Below, piece by piece: positions 51,530 to 60,756 of a stretch of 64,000 nucleotides of DNA; positions within the stretch are counted from its first letter, which is position 1; each line of letters begins with the position of its first letter. The notes under the pieces were generated by a model. The model was not told where the DNA came from and did no database searches. It saw only the letters and a program-made list of their open reading frames with translations. The DNA comes from Puniceicoccaceae bacterium (GTDB lineage: Bacteria > Verrucomicrobiota > Verrucomicrobiia > Opitutales > JAFGAQ01): contig JBEGIR010000026.1 in assembly GCA_040224245.1 (NCBI GenBank), forward strand, positions 64,414 to 128,413, written 5' to 3'. The translations under genes and the position numbers were made by a program.

Positions 51530-52291
51530 ATGCTGGCTGCAGACCGACACAAGCTCATCCTGAAACAACTCGACGCAACGGGCAGCGTTCGCACGGTTGA
51601 CCTCGCTTCCCAGTTCAGGGTCACGGACGAAACCATCCGTCGGGATCTCGAAAAACTGGAAAAGGACAATCTCGTTCAGCGCACCCACGGAGGAGCGATC
51701 AAACCCCAGACCCAAGTCCGTGACCGCACCTTTGAGGAACGTCGTGTGCAGAACATGGAGGCCAAGCAGCGCATCGCACGCACTGCCCTGTCACTGATCG
51801 AACCCGGAGACCGCATTTTCATTGATGCCAGTTCGACTGCACTCCAGCTCGCCCGCCTCATTCCCAATCTCAAGCTGGTTGTCATGACCCACTCTTCACT
51901 GGTTGCTCAGGAACTGGCGCAACATCCGGACATTGAACTCATCCATTCCGGCGGAGTGCTTGATCGCGCCTCGCAATCCTATGTGGGTCCAGCCGCAATT
52001 GCCACGCTGAGGCGCTATCGCGTAGACAAGGTCTTCTTCTCAGGAAACGGTATCGACGAATTGCGCGGTATCAGTGAAATCAACGAGGCGCAGGCCTATA
52101 TCAAGGAGATGATCATCCCGCGCAGCGGCTCCGTCATCTTCCTTGCCGATCCGAGCAAGTTCGGAGTCAACTCCACTTACTTTTTTTCCCGCTGTCAGGC
52201 CATCGACACCTTGGTCACCTGTTGTGAGGCCGATCATCCGTTGCTCGACCAACTCGAAGACGAGGGAATCGACATCCGGAGGGCAGAGTGA
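51530..52291 (+). CDS. DeoR-family transcriptional regulator
   Basis: A 253-residue regulator with an N-terminal helix-turn-helix (VDLASQFRVTDETIRRDLEKLEKD, residues about 24-47) and the family signature RTHGGA. A DeoRC sensor domain begins about residue 75 and binds phosphorylated sugars or related effectors in this family. It is divergent from the rhamnose/microcompartment operon and followed by lutABC, so a role in sensing a pathway intermediate such as rhamnulose-1-phosphate, or DHAP, is plausible. Confidence 0.93.
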   Translation: MLAADRHKLILKQLDATGSVRTVDLASQFRVTDETIRRDLEKLEKDNLVQRTHGGAIKPQTQVRDRTFEERRVQNMEAKQRIARTALSLIEPGDRIFIDASSTALQLARLIPNLKLVVMTHSSLVAQELAQHPDIELIHSGGVLDRASQSYVGPAAIATLRRYRVDKVFFSGNGIDELRGISEINEAQAYIKEMIIPRSGSVIFLADPSKFGVNSTYFFSRCQAIDTLVTCCEADHPLLDQLEDEGIDIRRAE

Positions 52292-52399
52292 ACTGTCAGA
52301 AATGATGCTTCGTGAAAGCACCAAACTTTCGACTATATTGAACCCAACAATCCCACCCGCAAACACGCAGGTCCATCACCCCAATGGTCGCGTGCACTA

Positions 52400-52421
52400 T
52401 TGAACCTTAGCCATTGTTCAA
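52400..52421. promoter_or_regulatory. inverted repeat upstream of lutA
   Basis: ttgaac (52400-52405) and gttcaa (52416-52421) form a perfect 6-bp inverted repeat with a ten-base spacer, 17 bases before the lutA ATG at 52439. It could be an operator or a leader hairpin. Short repeats like this occur by chance, so support is weak. Confidence 0.3.
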
Positions 52422-52438
52422 CCCTGCATTTCAAATCC

Positions 52439-53206
52439 ATGATCCCGACACAACGAACGGTCAGCAAAAACGTGCAATTCATGATCACCTGTCTTTGCGA
52501 CACCTTTTATGATGAGGTCGCACGCGCATCGGTTGAGGTGCTCGAAGAGGTCGGCTGCACAGTGACAGTGCCTCCCGCACAAACCTGTTGCGGACAGCCC
52601 GCCTTCAATGCGGGAGACTGGGATGCCGCGCGCAAGGTGGTCCGCCATACCCTGAATGCCTTCGAGGGCGACAGTCCCATCATCATTCCTTCGGGATCGT
52701 GCGCCCACATGGTGTTCCATGGTTACGAACTCTCATTCGAGAAGGAAGCGGCTGAGCTGCGTGAAGCGGTTGCCAGCTTCGCCAGTCGCACCTGGGAACT
52801 CTGTGATTTTCTGGTGAATGGTCTTGGAATCGATCAGTGGCCCGGTCGTTTCGAGGGGAAAATCAGTCTGCACCGCTCCTGCCACACCCGCGGCTCCGAC
52901 ACTTATGCCGCAGCCGTAAAATTACTCACTTCCATTGAGGGACTGGAGGTGCTCGAATTTGACGAATCCGAACAGTGCTGCGGTTTTGGTGGAACGTTTT
53001 CCGTCGCCTACCCCAATACCTCCGCCGCCATGGGCACGCTCAAGCTCGACAAGCTCACTGCGGTGAAACCCGATGTGATCGGTGCCGTCGACATGGCCTG
53101 CATGCTGCACCTCTCCGGTTTGGCAGAAAAACAAAAGCGTCCCATCCACAAACTGCATGTCGCCGAGATCCTGATGCAGTCACTCCGCAATGCCAACTCC
53201 CGCTAA
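52439..53206 (+). CDS. lutA: lactate utilization protein LutA
   Basis: Fe-S (CCG-domain) subunit of the LutABC lactate oxidation complex; about 255 residues. The first CCG domain reads TCCGQPAFNAGDW and the second CCGFGGTFSVAYPN, both giving the Cys-Cys-Gly cluster ligands. LHRSCHTRGSD adds further ligands. In Bacillus subtilis LutABC oxidises L-lactate to pyruvate. The frame is open from 52400; the ATG at 52439 is chosen, with 52481 as an alternative. lutB follows after four bases. Confidence 0.92.
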   Translation: MIPTQRTVSKNVQFMITCLCDTFYDEVARASVEVLEEVGCTVTVPPAQTCCGQPAFNAGDWDAARKVVRHTLNAFEGDSPIIIPSGSCAHMVFHGYELSFEKEAAELREAVASFASRTWELCDFLVNGLGIDQWPGRFEGKISLHRSCHTRGSDTYAAAVKLLTSIEGLEVLEFDESEQCCGFGGTFSVAYPNTSAAMGTLKLDKLTAVKPDVIGAVDMACMLHLSGLAEKQKRPIHKLHVAEILMQSLRNANSR

Positions 53207-53210
53207 GCTC

Positions 53211-54608
53211 ATGAAAACCTACCAGCCCATCGATGCCTTCACCCGCGATCTTCCCGCCGAGGTCAAGGAATCCGTCTACAGCTCCAGTAAGGCCAAATAC
53301 GACAAACGGCTCAGCTCCCTTCAATCCAGCTTTTCCACACCTGACCACCTGCGCAAACTCGCCGGACAGATCAAACAACACACCCTGGAAAATCTTCCAA
53401 CCTATCTGGAATCCGCCATCCGGCAGCTGGAGGGAAAGGGTGCCAAGGTACACTACGCCAAAGATGGTGAGCAAGCCAATGCCACGATCCTGGGGATCCT
53501 CCAGTCCATCGGAGCCACCCGCCTCATCAAGTCCAAGAGCATGGTCAGTGAGGAAATTCACCTCAATGCCTATCTCGAAAAACATGGATGCGAGAGTATC
53601 GAGAGCGACCTCGGCGAATTCATCGTTCAACTCGACGAAGATATGCCGTCCCACATTGTCACCCCGATTGTGCACAAGAACCGGCGACAGATCGCAACGA
53701 CTTTTGAGAAAAAGGGTCTCGGAGAATACAATGACGACCCCACCACCATCACCCGTCGCGCTCGCAGCTACCTGCGACAAAAATACCTCGACGCCGAGGT
53801 CGGCCTGACGGGCGCCAATTTTGTTTCTGCAGAGAGTGGCCGCATCGTCCTGGTCACCAATGAGGGCAATGCGCGCTTCTCCATCAGCGCCAATCGCACC
53901 CAAATCGTGTTGGTTGGTATCGAAAAACTGGTACCACGCGACAAGGATCTTTCACTCTTCCTCAATCTGCTCGCACGTTCAGCCACCGGTCAACAATTAA
54001 CCGTTTACACCCAATTCCTCAACGCCCCCAAGGCGGAAAACCAGCCGGATGGACCCGAATCCCTGCACGTGGTCTTCCTCGACAACGGACGCAGCGATAT
54101 CCTAGCCGGAGAGTTTCGCTCCATCCTTCGCTGCATCCGCTGCGGAGCCTGCCTCAACGTTTGTCCGATCTACCGTCAGTCGAGCGGTCATGCCTACCGT
54201 GCCGTTTACCCGGGTCCGGTCGGAGCAGTGCTCAGCCCACTGCTTGCAGGCAAGCGCTATCCCGAATTTGCAGATCTTCCCAAGGCGTCCAGCCTCTGCG
54301 GAGCCTGCAATGAGGTCTGCCCGGTCGATATTCCACTACCCGAACTGCTGCTGCGCCATCGCAACAAGGCCAAACAGGAGCACCTGCCCAAAGCATCCGC
54401 CGGCACTCCACCAATGGGTCCCTGGGCGATGCTCTGCTCAAGTCCGGCACTCTGGAAGACCACCTTGGCGACCGGCAAGGCCATGGACTACATTCCGATG
54501 AAACTGGTACCCGTTCCCGCAGTGCAGGCCTGGACTCAGGCCCGCACCCTGCCCCCGTTCCGCGGTGGAAAATTCCGCAAGTGGCACGAGTCACGAAAAC
54601 AGGACTGA
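53211..54608 (+). CDS. lutB: lactate utilization protein LutB
   Basis: Iron-sulphur subunit of the lactate oxidation complex; about 465 residues. It has two ferredoxin-type clusters with ligands in CIRCGACLNVCPIYR and CGACNEVCPVDIPL, near residues 310-360. The preceding LUD domain includes the TITRRARSYLRQKYLDAEVGLTGAN stretch. The C-terminal tail is also typical. ATG at 53211 follows the lutA stop by four bases, and an earlier ATG at 53190 overlaps lutA. Confidence 0.92.
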   Translation: MKTYQPIDAFTRDLPAEVKESVYSSSKAKYDKRLSSLQSSFSTPDHLRKLAGQIKQHTLENLPTYLESAIRQLEGKGAKVHYAKDGEQANATILGILQSIGATRLIKSKSMVSEEIHLNAYLEKHGCESIESDLGEFIVQLDEDMPSHIVTPIVHKNRRQIATTFEKKGLGEYNDDPTTITRRARSYLRQKYLDAEVGLTGANFVSAESGRIVLVTNEGNARFSISANRTQIVLVGIEKLVPRDKDLSLFLNLLARSATGQQLTVYTQFLNAPKAENQPDGPESLHVVFLDNGRSDILAGEFRSILRCIRCGACLNVCPIYRQSSGHAYRAVYPGPVGAVLSPLLAGKRYPEFADLPKASSLCGACNEVCPVDIPLPELLLRHRNKAKQEHLPKASAGTPPMGPWAMLCSSPALWKTTLATGKAMDYIPMKLVPVPAVQAWTQARTLPPFRGGKFRKWHESRKQD

Positions 54609-54641
54609 TCCTGCGAACACTTACCGAAAAAAGCACACACC

Positions 54642-55268
54642 ATGGACGCCAACGCCTTTTTTGATCCGATTCGCAAAGCTACTGCGATGCCCGATGATGC
54701 ACCCCGAACCGCGCTTCCGGACTGGGATGCATCCGCACTGCAATCCAACCAGCAGCCCGCTTTGCATGACCCCACCCAACTCTGGCAGTGCTTTAAGCAG
54801 CATTTTGAGGCCGTACACGGTGAAACCGTAGAGTCATTCGAAGCACTTGCAGCATTACTTCAGCAGGCTGAAGCAGGCCATGGTTATCTGGCTCCAGAAC
54901 TGCACCCATCCGTCTCACCACTGCTGCAACGCGCTGGCATCAGTTGCGAAACGGAACTGGACGCCTCCCGCATCGATTCCTATGCGTTCGGCATAACTCG
55001 CGCTGCAGGCATCATCGCGGAGACAGGCTCCATCGTGCTCAAGGAACACTCCACCCCCAGCCGGCTCGGAGCACTGGCACCATGGATTCACATTGCTGTG
55101 CTGGATGAGTCCACACAACGCTATGCGACACTGCTCGATGCCATCATGGACCTCGGCGACGATCCCTATGTTGTCTTCGTCACCGGACCGTCGAAAACCG
55201 CTGATGTGGAGGGCATTCTCATTGAAGGAGTTCACGGACCCGGTCGTCAAATCTGCTGGAAATCCTGA
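54642..55268 (+). CDS. lutC: lactate utilization protein LutC
   Basis: A 208-residue LUD-domain protein, the third subunit of the lactate oxidation complex. The conserved ITRAAGIIAETGSIVLKEHS and PWIHIAVLD segments and the C-terminal GPSKTADVEGILIEGVHGP match LutC. It follows lutB by 33 bases. It closes the rightward lutABC unit that begins beyond the DeoR-type gene. Confidence 0.9.
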   Translation: MDANAFFDPIRKATAMPDDAPRTALPDWDASALQSNQQPALHDPTQLWQCFKQHFEAVHGETVESFEALAALLQQAEAGHGYLAPELHPSVSPLLQRAGISCETELDASRIDSYAFGITRAAGIIAETGSIVLKEHSTPSRLGALAPWIHIAVLDESTQRYATLLDAIMDLGDDPYVVFVTGPSKTADVEGILIEGVHGPGRQICWKS

Positions 55269-55382
55269 AGCGCATTGCAATGTTGGACCCCAACCTCAGA
55301 CGCTGAACTCGAGCACTGCGTTTCCGTACCTTCCGGCACAACTTGCTCAAAACCACTCCCAAGGAGTTTACGATTCGCAATC

Positions 55383-55421
55383 AAAAGAGCCGGATCCGAG
55401 AACAGCTCCCGAATCCGGCTC
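55383..55421 (-). terminator. rho-independent terminator downstream of the fasciclin gene
   Basis: On the minus strand a 9-bp stem (gagccggat, 55421-55413, with its complement atccggctc, 55395-55387) around a 17-base loop is followed by four T (55386-55383). It lies 56 bases after the fasciclin stop. It could also act weakly on the plus strand behind lutC, but no T run follows there. Confidence 0.75.
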
Positions 55422-55477
55422 ACCCATATATCTCTCCCAAATGTCCGTTAGCAATAAGGGACCTGGAAAGTCATGTT

Positions 55478-55981
55478 TCAGGCACCCGGCAGCATGACCT
55501 TGTCGATGACATGGATCACGCCATTCGAAGTCTTGATGTCAGTCTTGACCACATTGGCTCCCTCAATCTGAACACCCGATCCGGAAACCACTACCGTCGC
55601 AGTTTGTCCATTCACCGTAGTGGCTTCCATGTTCTTCACATCCGCAGCCATCACTTTGCCAGGAACGACGTGATAGGTCAGAATTCCGACCAGCTTGTCT
55701 TTGTTCTCAGGCTTGAGCAGGCTTTCAAGTGTTCCGGCAGGAAGAGCCGCAAAGGCTTCGTCAGTCGGTGCAAATACCGTAAAGGGACCCTTCCCCTTCA
55801 AGGTGTCCACCAGACCCGCAGCCTGCACTGCGGCAACCAGTGTGCTGAATCCACCAGCACTGACCGCCGTGTCAACAATGTCCTTCTTCGAGGACGATTT
55901 ACCGTACGAACCGGCATGTGCGATTGAAGCCCCGAGCAAAGCCGTGGCAGATACGAGAGCAAGGATGGTTTTCAGTTTCAT
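55478..55981 (-). CDS. secreted fasciclin (FAS1) domain protein
   Basis: A 167-residue exported protein. The signal peptide is [22 protein letters not shown]. One FAS1 domain follows, residues about 33-165, with the H1 motif [17 protein letters not shown] and the conserved YHVVPGKV. The [13 protein letters not shown] ending is the H2 motif. FAS1 proteins mediate adhesion or matrix contacts; this small single-domain form is widespread in bacteria. It has an unusually AT-rich promoter region. Confidence 0.93.
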   Translation of the reverse strand: MKLKTILALVSATALLGASIAHAGSYGKSSSKKDIVDTAVSAGGFSTLVAAVQAAGLVDTLKGKGPFTVFAPTDEAFAALPAGTLESLLKPENKDKLVGILTYHVVPGKVMAADVKNMEATTVNGQTATVVVSGSGVQIEGANVVKTDIKTSNGVIHVIDKVMLPGA

Positions 55982-56019
55982 AAGATGATTTCCTTTGATG
56001 ATTGCTGATGAGATTTAAT

Positions 56020-56140
56020 TGAAATTACATCATCAAATTCTCATAGAAATCTAAATTTGCAAATGAAAATCTAATTTTTTAGATATTTTCTCTAAATTTT
56101 ATTTTGGATAAAACATCCATGACACAAAATTTCTCTACAA
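56020..56140. promoter_or_regulatory. AT-rich leader upstream of the fasciclin gene
   Basis: Bases 56020-56140 are strikingly AT-rich compared with the rest of the window. They contain an imperfect inverted repeat, gaaaatctaa at 56065-56074 and ttagatattttc at 56079-56090, plus repeated aaatctaaa words. This is the probable promoter and leader of the minus-strand fasciclin gene. Confidence 0.45.
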
Positions 56141-56166
56141 AACTTAGATACCAAACTGTCAATGAG

Positions 56167-56195
56167 AAAGCCCGGTTGTGTCACAACCGGGCTTT
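56167..56195 (-). terminator. terminator-like hairpin downstream of the Old Yellow Enzyme gene
   Basis: A perfect 12-bp stem (aaagcccggttg 56167-56178, caaccgggcttt 56184-56195) around a five-base loop lies 45 bases after the stop of the reductase gene. The A/T ends are present on both strands, but only three T follow the stem, so it may be a bidirectional, modest terminator. Confidence 0.7.
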
Positions 56196-56240
56196 GTAGA
56201 ACAGCATTTCGAACAAGAATGCGCGATGCGCGTCCGCGAT

Positions 56241-57308
56241 TCACGCTTTGTACACCGGATAATCGGTGTAGCCGTGCTCATCTCCTCCGTAATAGGTATC
56301 CGGATCAGGCTCATTCAAGGGCCAACCTGCTTGCAGACGCTCAGGCAGATCCGGGTTGGCAATGTAGAGATTGCCAAAGGCGACGGCATCGGCCTTGCCC
56401 TGTGCAATGGCTTCATTCGCCGACGCACCAGTAAAGCCCTGATTCGCGATGTACACCCCGCCGAAGCTCTCCTTGAGTTTGGGACCGATTGCCGTCGCAT
56501 CGTAGGGTTCGCGCGCGCAGACAAAGGCAATTCGTCGCTGGGCCAATTCGCGAACCACATGCGTAAACAACTGCTCCAGATTTCCACCTCCCACATCGTG
56601 CGCATCTGCGCGCGGTGCAAGGTGCATTCCAACGCGATCCGCCCCCCAAACGGAAACACATGCATCAGTTACTTCCAGAAGGAAGCGCGAGCGGTTCTCG
56701 ATGCTTCCACCGTAAGCATCCGTGCGCTGATTGCTTTTCTCGTGCAGAAATTGGTCAATCAGGTAGCCGTTGGCACCATGAATTTCAATCCCATCAAAGC
56801 CCGCTTCCTTCGCCAAATGAGCCCCACGACGGTACTGTTCCACAATACCCGGAATCTCTGAGATTTCCAACGCTCTTGGCACGGGGAAGGAGGTGAGCGG
56901 GCGAACACCGCTTACATGCCCCTCAGCCGCAATCGCACTTGGAGCCACGGGTGCCGCACCATCGAGGTACATCGGATGTGAGATGCGCCCTACGTGCCAG
57001 AGTTGGCAGACGATTCTGCCTCCCTTTGCATGTACTGCATCCGTGATCTTACGCCAACCTTCCACCTGCGCCTCGCTCCAGATCCCGGGAGTATCAGGAT
57101 AACCGACTCCCATCGGGTCCACCGCCGTAGCCTCTGTGATCAGCAGCCCCGCAGACGCACGCTGGCAGTAATACTCCTGCATGAGCGCATTGGGTACGCG
57201 CCCAGCCGAAGCGCGGCATCGTGTCAGCGGCGAGAGCACCACACGATTGGGCAAGTGAAGAGATCCGACCTGCAAGGGTTCGAACAGCGATGGATGTTGC
57301 ATAGACAT
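56241..57308 (-). CDS. Old Yellow Enzyme family NADH:flavin oxidoreductase
   Basis: FMN-dependent ene-reductase of the NemA/XenB type; about 355 residues. The barrel opens with LFEPLQVGSLHLPNRVVLSPLTRCRA, continues ALMQEYYCQRASAGLLITEA and has the active-site GGRIVCQLWHVGRISHP. The FDGIEIHGANGYLIDQFLHEKSNQR region and a C-terminal YTDYPVYKA tail are also typical. The frame is open to 57509 but those codons overlap non-coding sequence; ATG at 57308 (or 57302) is chosen. The physiological substrate is unknown. Confidence 0.93.
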   Translation of the reverse strand: MSMQHPSLFEPLQVGSLHLPNRVVLSPLTRCRASAGRVPNALMQEYYCQRASAGLLITEATAVDPMGVGYPDTPGIWSEAQVEGWRKITDAVHAKGGRIVCQLWHVGRISHPMYLDGAAPVAPSAIAAEGHVSGVRPLTSFPVPRALEISEIPGIVEQYRRGAHLAKEAGFDGIEIHGANGYLIDQFLHEKSNQRTDAYGGSIENRSRFLLEVTDACVSVWGADRVGMHLAPRADAHDVGGGNLEQLFTHVVRELAQRRIAFVCAREPYDATAIGPKLKESFGGVYIANQGFTGASANEAIAQGKADAVAFGNLYIANPDLPERLQAGWPLNEPDPDTYYGGDEHGYTDYPVYKA

Positions 57309-57598
57309 ATGCCAACACCGATGTCCATGTGTTGCACTCCTGCAAGTGCAGATCACGAATTCCCGTAATGGATTTCGAGTGCGGTACCCTCTTTTGCGGC
57401 CATCGTTCTGAAATTCCCTGAAACTCTTTTTTTTGCGTGCCTGAATTCCAGGCAAGCATTGACCTTTTGATGCACCTGTGGAATCTATTAATTCTCCCTT
57501 CTCCCCCACAGTTATCCCACCCGCCGCTTCAGCAACAGCTGGGCGGACGGATCGTTCACCACCCAGACATTCACTGACGATCAGTCAGAATTGTGCCT

Positions 57599-59518
57599 AT
57601 GAAATCATCAACCCTGAAACCAACGGGGAAGCGGAGCCATGCAAAGCTCACGCTCAACTGGAAAACTCCCGCCAGCCTCATCGCTGTACTGATGCTGCTC
57701 GCCCCCCAGGCCCATACTCAACCTTCCGGAGGTCCCTATGGCCCGCAGCCAATGGACTATGCCGTTCCTGAGATCGCCGGAACAATCTACTACGTCGCAC
57801 CCGACGGAAGCGCTGACGCAAGTGGAACCGATATCCAGTCACCCACCAGTATCGAGTCTGCCATCGCCAGGGTCGTCAATGGTGACGCTATTCTGTTGCG
57901 AGGTGGAGTGTACCGCACCGGAGACCTGCGTCTCAATCAGAGCATCCTCATGCAACCTTACCGTGACGAAGTTCCCATCGTCAAAGGCACCCTTCCTGCC
58001 ACCGAATGGGTCGATCAGGTTCCAGATGCTTACAAGCACCGCTTTCCGGCACTTTGGGCAGTTGAGTGGGATCACCTCTTTCCCTCCCAGCCCGACAGTT
58101 GGTGGAGGTCTGCTTCAGCCGGAAGACAGACCCGTCTGCACAAGTTCAACAACGACATGCTTTTCATCGATGGCAACATGCTTCAGTCCACAGACTGGTT
58201 CGAGGGTCTCAGCGAGGACACCTTCTACATCGACTACGAAAAAAAGAAAATCTATCTGGCAACCGACCCGACAGACCGCAAAGTCGAGATCACGGCATTC
58301 AACCGCGGACTCACCATCAGTTCACAGGAAGAGCACGGCAAGGCACCCTCTGGAAAGGGTCCCACCATCCGCGGCATTCACTTTTCCCAATACGCCTTTC
58401 ACATTCTCAATGTCGATGGGTACTTTCCCGAGAAAAAGGTCGACGAGTCGGAAATCGGAAAAGTGATCGTGCAGACCACACTGGAACATTGCTCCTTCAC
58501 TCATGCCGGGCGCGTGGGCGTGTTTGTCTTTGGCGATGGCTTCACCATGCGTCACTGTCGTATCAGTGATACCAGTACCGAGGGACTTTATGTCTTTTCG
58601 TCATCCGATGTGCTGCTCGAGAAGAACATCTTCACTCGCAACAATGTGGAGCAGATCGCAGGTTATTATCCAGCAGCCGTGAAGATTTTCAACCAGACCC
58701 GTCGTGTGCGCTGCAATGACAATCTCGTGATCGACCTGCCCTACTCCAATGGGATCTGGTATGATGTGGGCAACATCGACGGTGTCATCACCAATAACTG
58801 GTTTGAAAACATCGGTTTTGTAGACGGACCCGCACCCAATACCCATGTCTGGCCCAGCCAGAATGCTCTGTTTTACGAAATCTCATCGGGGGCAACCGTG
58901 GCTGGCAATGTGTTTGTCAACAACGACCATGGCATACTGATTCTCAACGCAAGCGATTCGCACGTGTTCAACAATACCTTCATCAACAGCATGGCCGTGT
59001 TTGCCCGTGACGCCAGGGGCGATGGGGCCGACCATTTCGGCTGGCACGTGACCACAGGACCCGGAGTGGATGAGCGCGATGGACACCATTTTTTCAACAA
59101 CCTGCTGATCGGCGAACCCTCTTTCGAGCGTCCCCTGGTGCTCGCCTGGCAACCCGAGGCCATGTGCGACCGTCTGACCACACCGTCACTGGAAACCCTT
59201 GACGCCAATGCCTACGCTCAGCACAGCCGCTCAGGTGCACCCCTTCTGATGCTGAACCAAAAACAGGAACAGTCCTGCGTCAACCCACTGACCTCCGTCC
59301 AAGAGATCCGCAGCTCGATTGCGGGCTATGAAGACAAGGGTGTCCAACTCGATTCATACCCAGCACTTCCACTGGTTTCGCTTCCCCTCAAGCGATTTGA
59401 ACTGACATCCATGCATGGAATGGGCGAGCCACTGCCCATCCCGGAATCGGCAGCAACTGCCGCTTCGATGGATTCTGAAGTCACGCACATCGGCGCTTTT
59501 CCCGTAAAGTCGAACTGA
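57599..59518 (+). CDS. secreted right-handed parallel beta-helix protein
   Basis: A 639-residue exported protein. A basic N-terminus and hydrophobic segment (ASLIAVLMLLAPQAHTQ) act as signal peptide. The start of the mature region, TIYYVAPDGSADASGTD, is a common opening of polysaccharide lyase and beta-helix families. Residues about 290-500 show helix coil repeats with Asn/Gly turns, such as ITNNWFENIG, VAGNVFVNNDHGILI and HVFNNTFINS. The coils suggest a carbohydrate-active role, perhaps as a lyase or glycosidase. No catalytic residues could be identified. GTG at 57593 would add two residues. Confidence 0.8.
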   Translation: MKSSTLKPTGKRSHAKLTLNWKTPASLIAVLMLLAPQAHTQPSGGPYGPQPMDYAVPEIAGTIYYVAPDGSADASGTDIQSPTSIESAIARVVNGDAILLRGGVYRTGDLRLNQSILMQPYRDEVPIVKGTLPATEWVDQVPDAYKHRFPALWAVEWDHLFPSQPDSWWRSASAGRQTRLHKFNNDMLFIDGNMLQSTDWFEGLSEDTFYIDYEKKKIYLATDPTDRKVEITAFNRGLTISSQEEHGKAPSGKGPTIRGIHFSQYAFHILNVDGYFPEKKVDESEIGKVIVQTTLEHCSFTHAGRVGVFVFGDGFTMRHCRISDTSTEGLYVFSSSDVLLEKNIFTRNNVEQIAGYYPAAVKIFNQTRRVRCNDNLVIDLPYSNGIWYDVGNIDGVITNNWFENIGFVDGPAPNTHVWPSQNALFYEISSGATVAGNVFVNNDHGILILNASDSHVFNNTFINSMAVFARDARGDGADHFGWHVTTGPGVDERDGHHFFNNLLIGEPSFERPLVLAWQPEAMCDRLTTPSLETLDANAYAQHSRSGAPLLMLNQKQEQSCVNPLTSVQEIRSSIAGYEDKGVQLDSYPALPLVSLPLKRFELTSMHGMGEPLPIPESAATAASMDSEVTHIGAFPVKSN

Positions 59519-59546
59519 TCGTCGACCAAAACGGACCCGATCATGA

Positions 59547-59586
59547 ATGCGGGAGGAGCGTTCCTGTTCCTTCCGCATTTCTCTTC
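59547..59586 (+). terminator. terminator after the beta-helix gene
   Basis: An 11-bp stem with one wobble (atgcgggagga 59547-59557, tccttccgcat 59568-59578) around a ten-base loop is followed by ttctctt. It lies 29 bases after the beta-helix stop. It sits between convergent genes and may also serve the minus-strand PepSY gene. Confidence 0.65.
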
Positions 59587-59594
59587 GCATGCGT

Positions 59595-60710
59595 TCAACC
59601 CGCCTTCATCTGCGGAGTAACCGTTCGGCGCTTCCACCAGATCGCAATCCCGCTGACCGCCAATACTCCCGGAGCCAATCCGGCCAGTGCGTAGATCAGT
59701 TTGACCAGTGGACCCCCAAAATCCCCGAAATGCAGCGGTTCAAAGCTGTCCTTAACCTGCGCCCACCAGGATGCTTTCCGCAAATCATTTACGTGCAATA
59801 CGGTTGCATCGTTTGCGGAGAGGGAAATCTGCGAACCGTACAGACTGCGAAACCAACCCGCCTCTCTGTGTCGTCCCCACAGGGTGAATTGCCCGTCCTT
59901 TGCCCAGGGCATCGATACATAGTGAGCCTCAAACCCAGCAATGTGCTGATCGGTGTTCGCCAGCATCTCATCGAGCGGAAAATCATCCGGATAAAGCTTC
60001 TCATGAAAGATTGCTTCATCAGCCGGATCGTGGTGTGGGTGCAGCCACTCTTCGACCAGATGGGTCAAATTCCAATAGGCACCTGTCGCTCCGAGCAACA
60101 GATTTGTACCCACTGACAGCACTCCCGTCAGTCGATGCACGTTGCCCCACAGCAATCGGGCCCCTCCTTTCCACCGCAGCGTGAAGATCATCTTCCAGAA
60201 CCGTCGGTAAATCCACAGGCCGGACAGTCCCAAAAAGCACAACAGAACACCCAGCAATCCGGACAATGCCATGCCCACATGATCCATCAGCAGCACCGAG
60301 TGCAAATCCAGGATCCAGTGCTTGAATGTTGCATCCGCATGAACTGGTTCACTGAGTATGTCTCCCGTGTAGGGATCCATCGTCAAATAACGCCACTCGC
60401 GCGTGCCCCACGGCATGACATACACACCCTCAGCCGCCCGATCATCCTCACGCTGCAATGCCCATCCGGTCACCGCATGCTCCGGAAACGCCTGCTCGAC
60501 CGCACGCACGCGCTCCGACCACGGCAGCTTTCCTTCCGGCAGTGGAGTCACTCGGGTGACTTCCGGAAAAAAAAGACGGTCCAGGTCTTCATGCAGCACC
60601 AGTACCGTGCCGGTAAAGCCGATCACGAGCAATCCGACCGCAGATATCAATCCTGCGATTGAATGCAGCTTCCACAATGCCCTGCGAAGGCGATGCCGAC
60701 TCATGCGCAT
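59595..60710 (-). CDS. PepSY-associated transmembrane protein
   Basis: A 371-residue inner membrane protein with four main helices. The first is ALWKLHSIAGLISAVGLLVIGFTGTVLVLHEDLD with the PepSY_TM signature. GLLGVLLCFLGLSGLWIYRRF and a VHRLTGVLSVGTNLLLGATGAYWNL helix follow. Residues between are PepSY-like periplasmic loops. Such proteins are often encoded beside TonB-dependent siderophore receptors and are thought to reduce ferric siderophores. The frame begins at a TTG at 60743; ATG at 60710 is preferred. Confidence 0.9.
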   Translation of the reverse strand: MRMSRHRLRRALWKLHSIAGLISAVGLLVIGFTGTVLVLHEDLDRLFFPEVTRVTPLPEGKLPWSERVRAVEQAFPEHAVTGWALQREDDRAAEGVYVMPWGTREWRYLTMDPYTGDILSEPVHADATFKHWILDLHSVLLMDHVGMALSGLLGVLLCFLGLSGLWIYRRFWKMIFTLRWKGGARLLWGNVHRLTGVLSVGTNLLLGATGAYWNLTHLVEEWLHPHHDPADEAIFHEKLYPDDFPLDEMLANTDQHIAGFEAHYVSMPWAKDGQFTLWGRHREAGWFRSLYGSQISLSANDATVLHVNDLRKASWWAQVKDSFEPLHFGDFGGPLVKLIYALAGLAPGVLAVSGIAIWWKRRTVTPQMKAG

Positions 60711-60756
60711 ACGGAATCTTGGTCGATGATGCTTTCGCTGCAAGTTGCTCGGCTAA

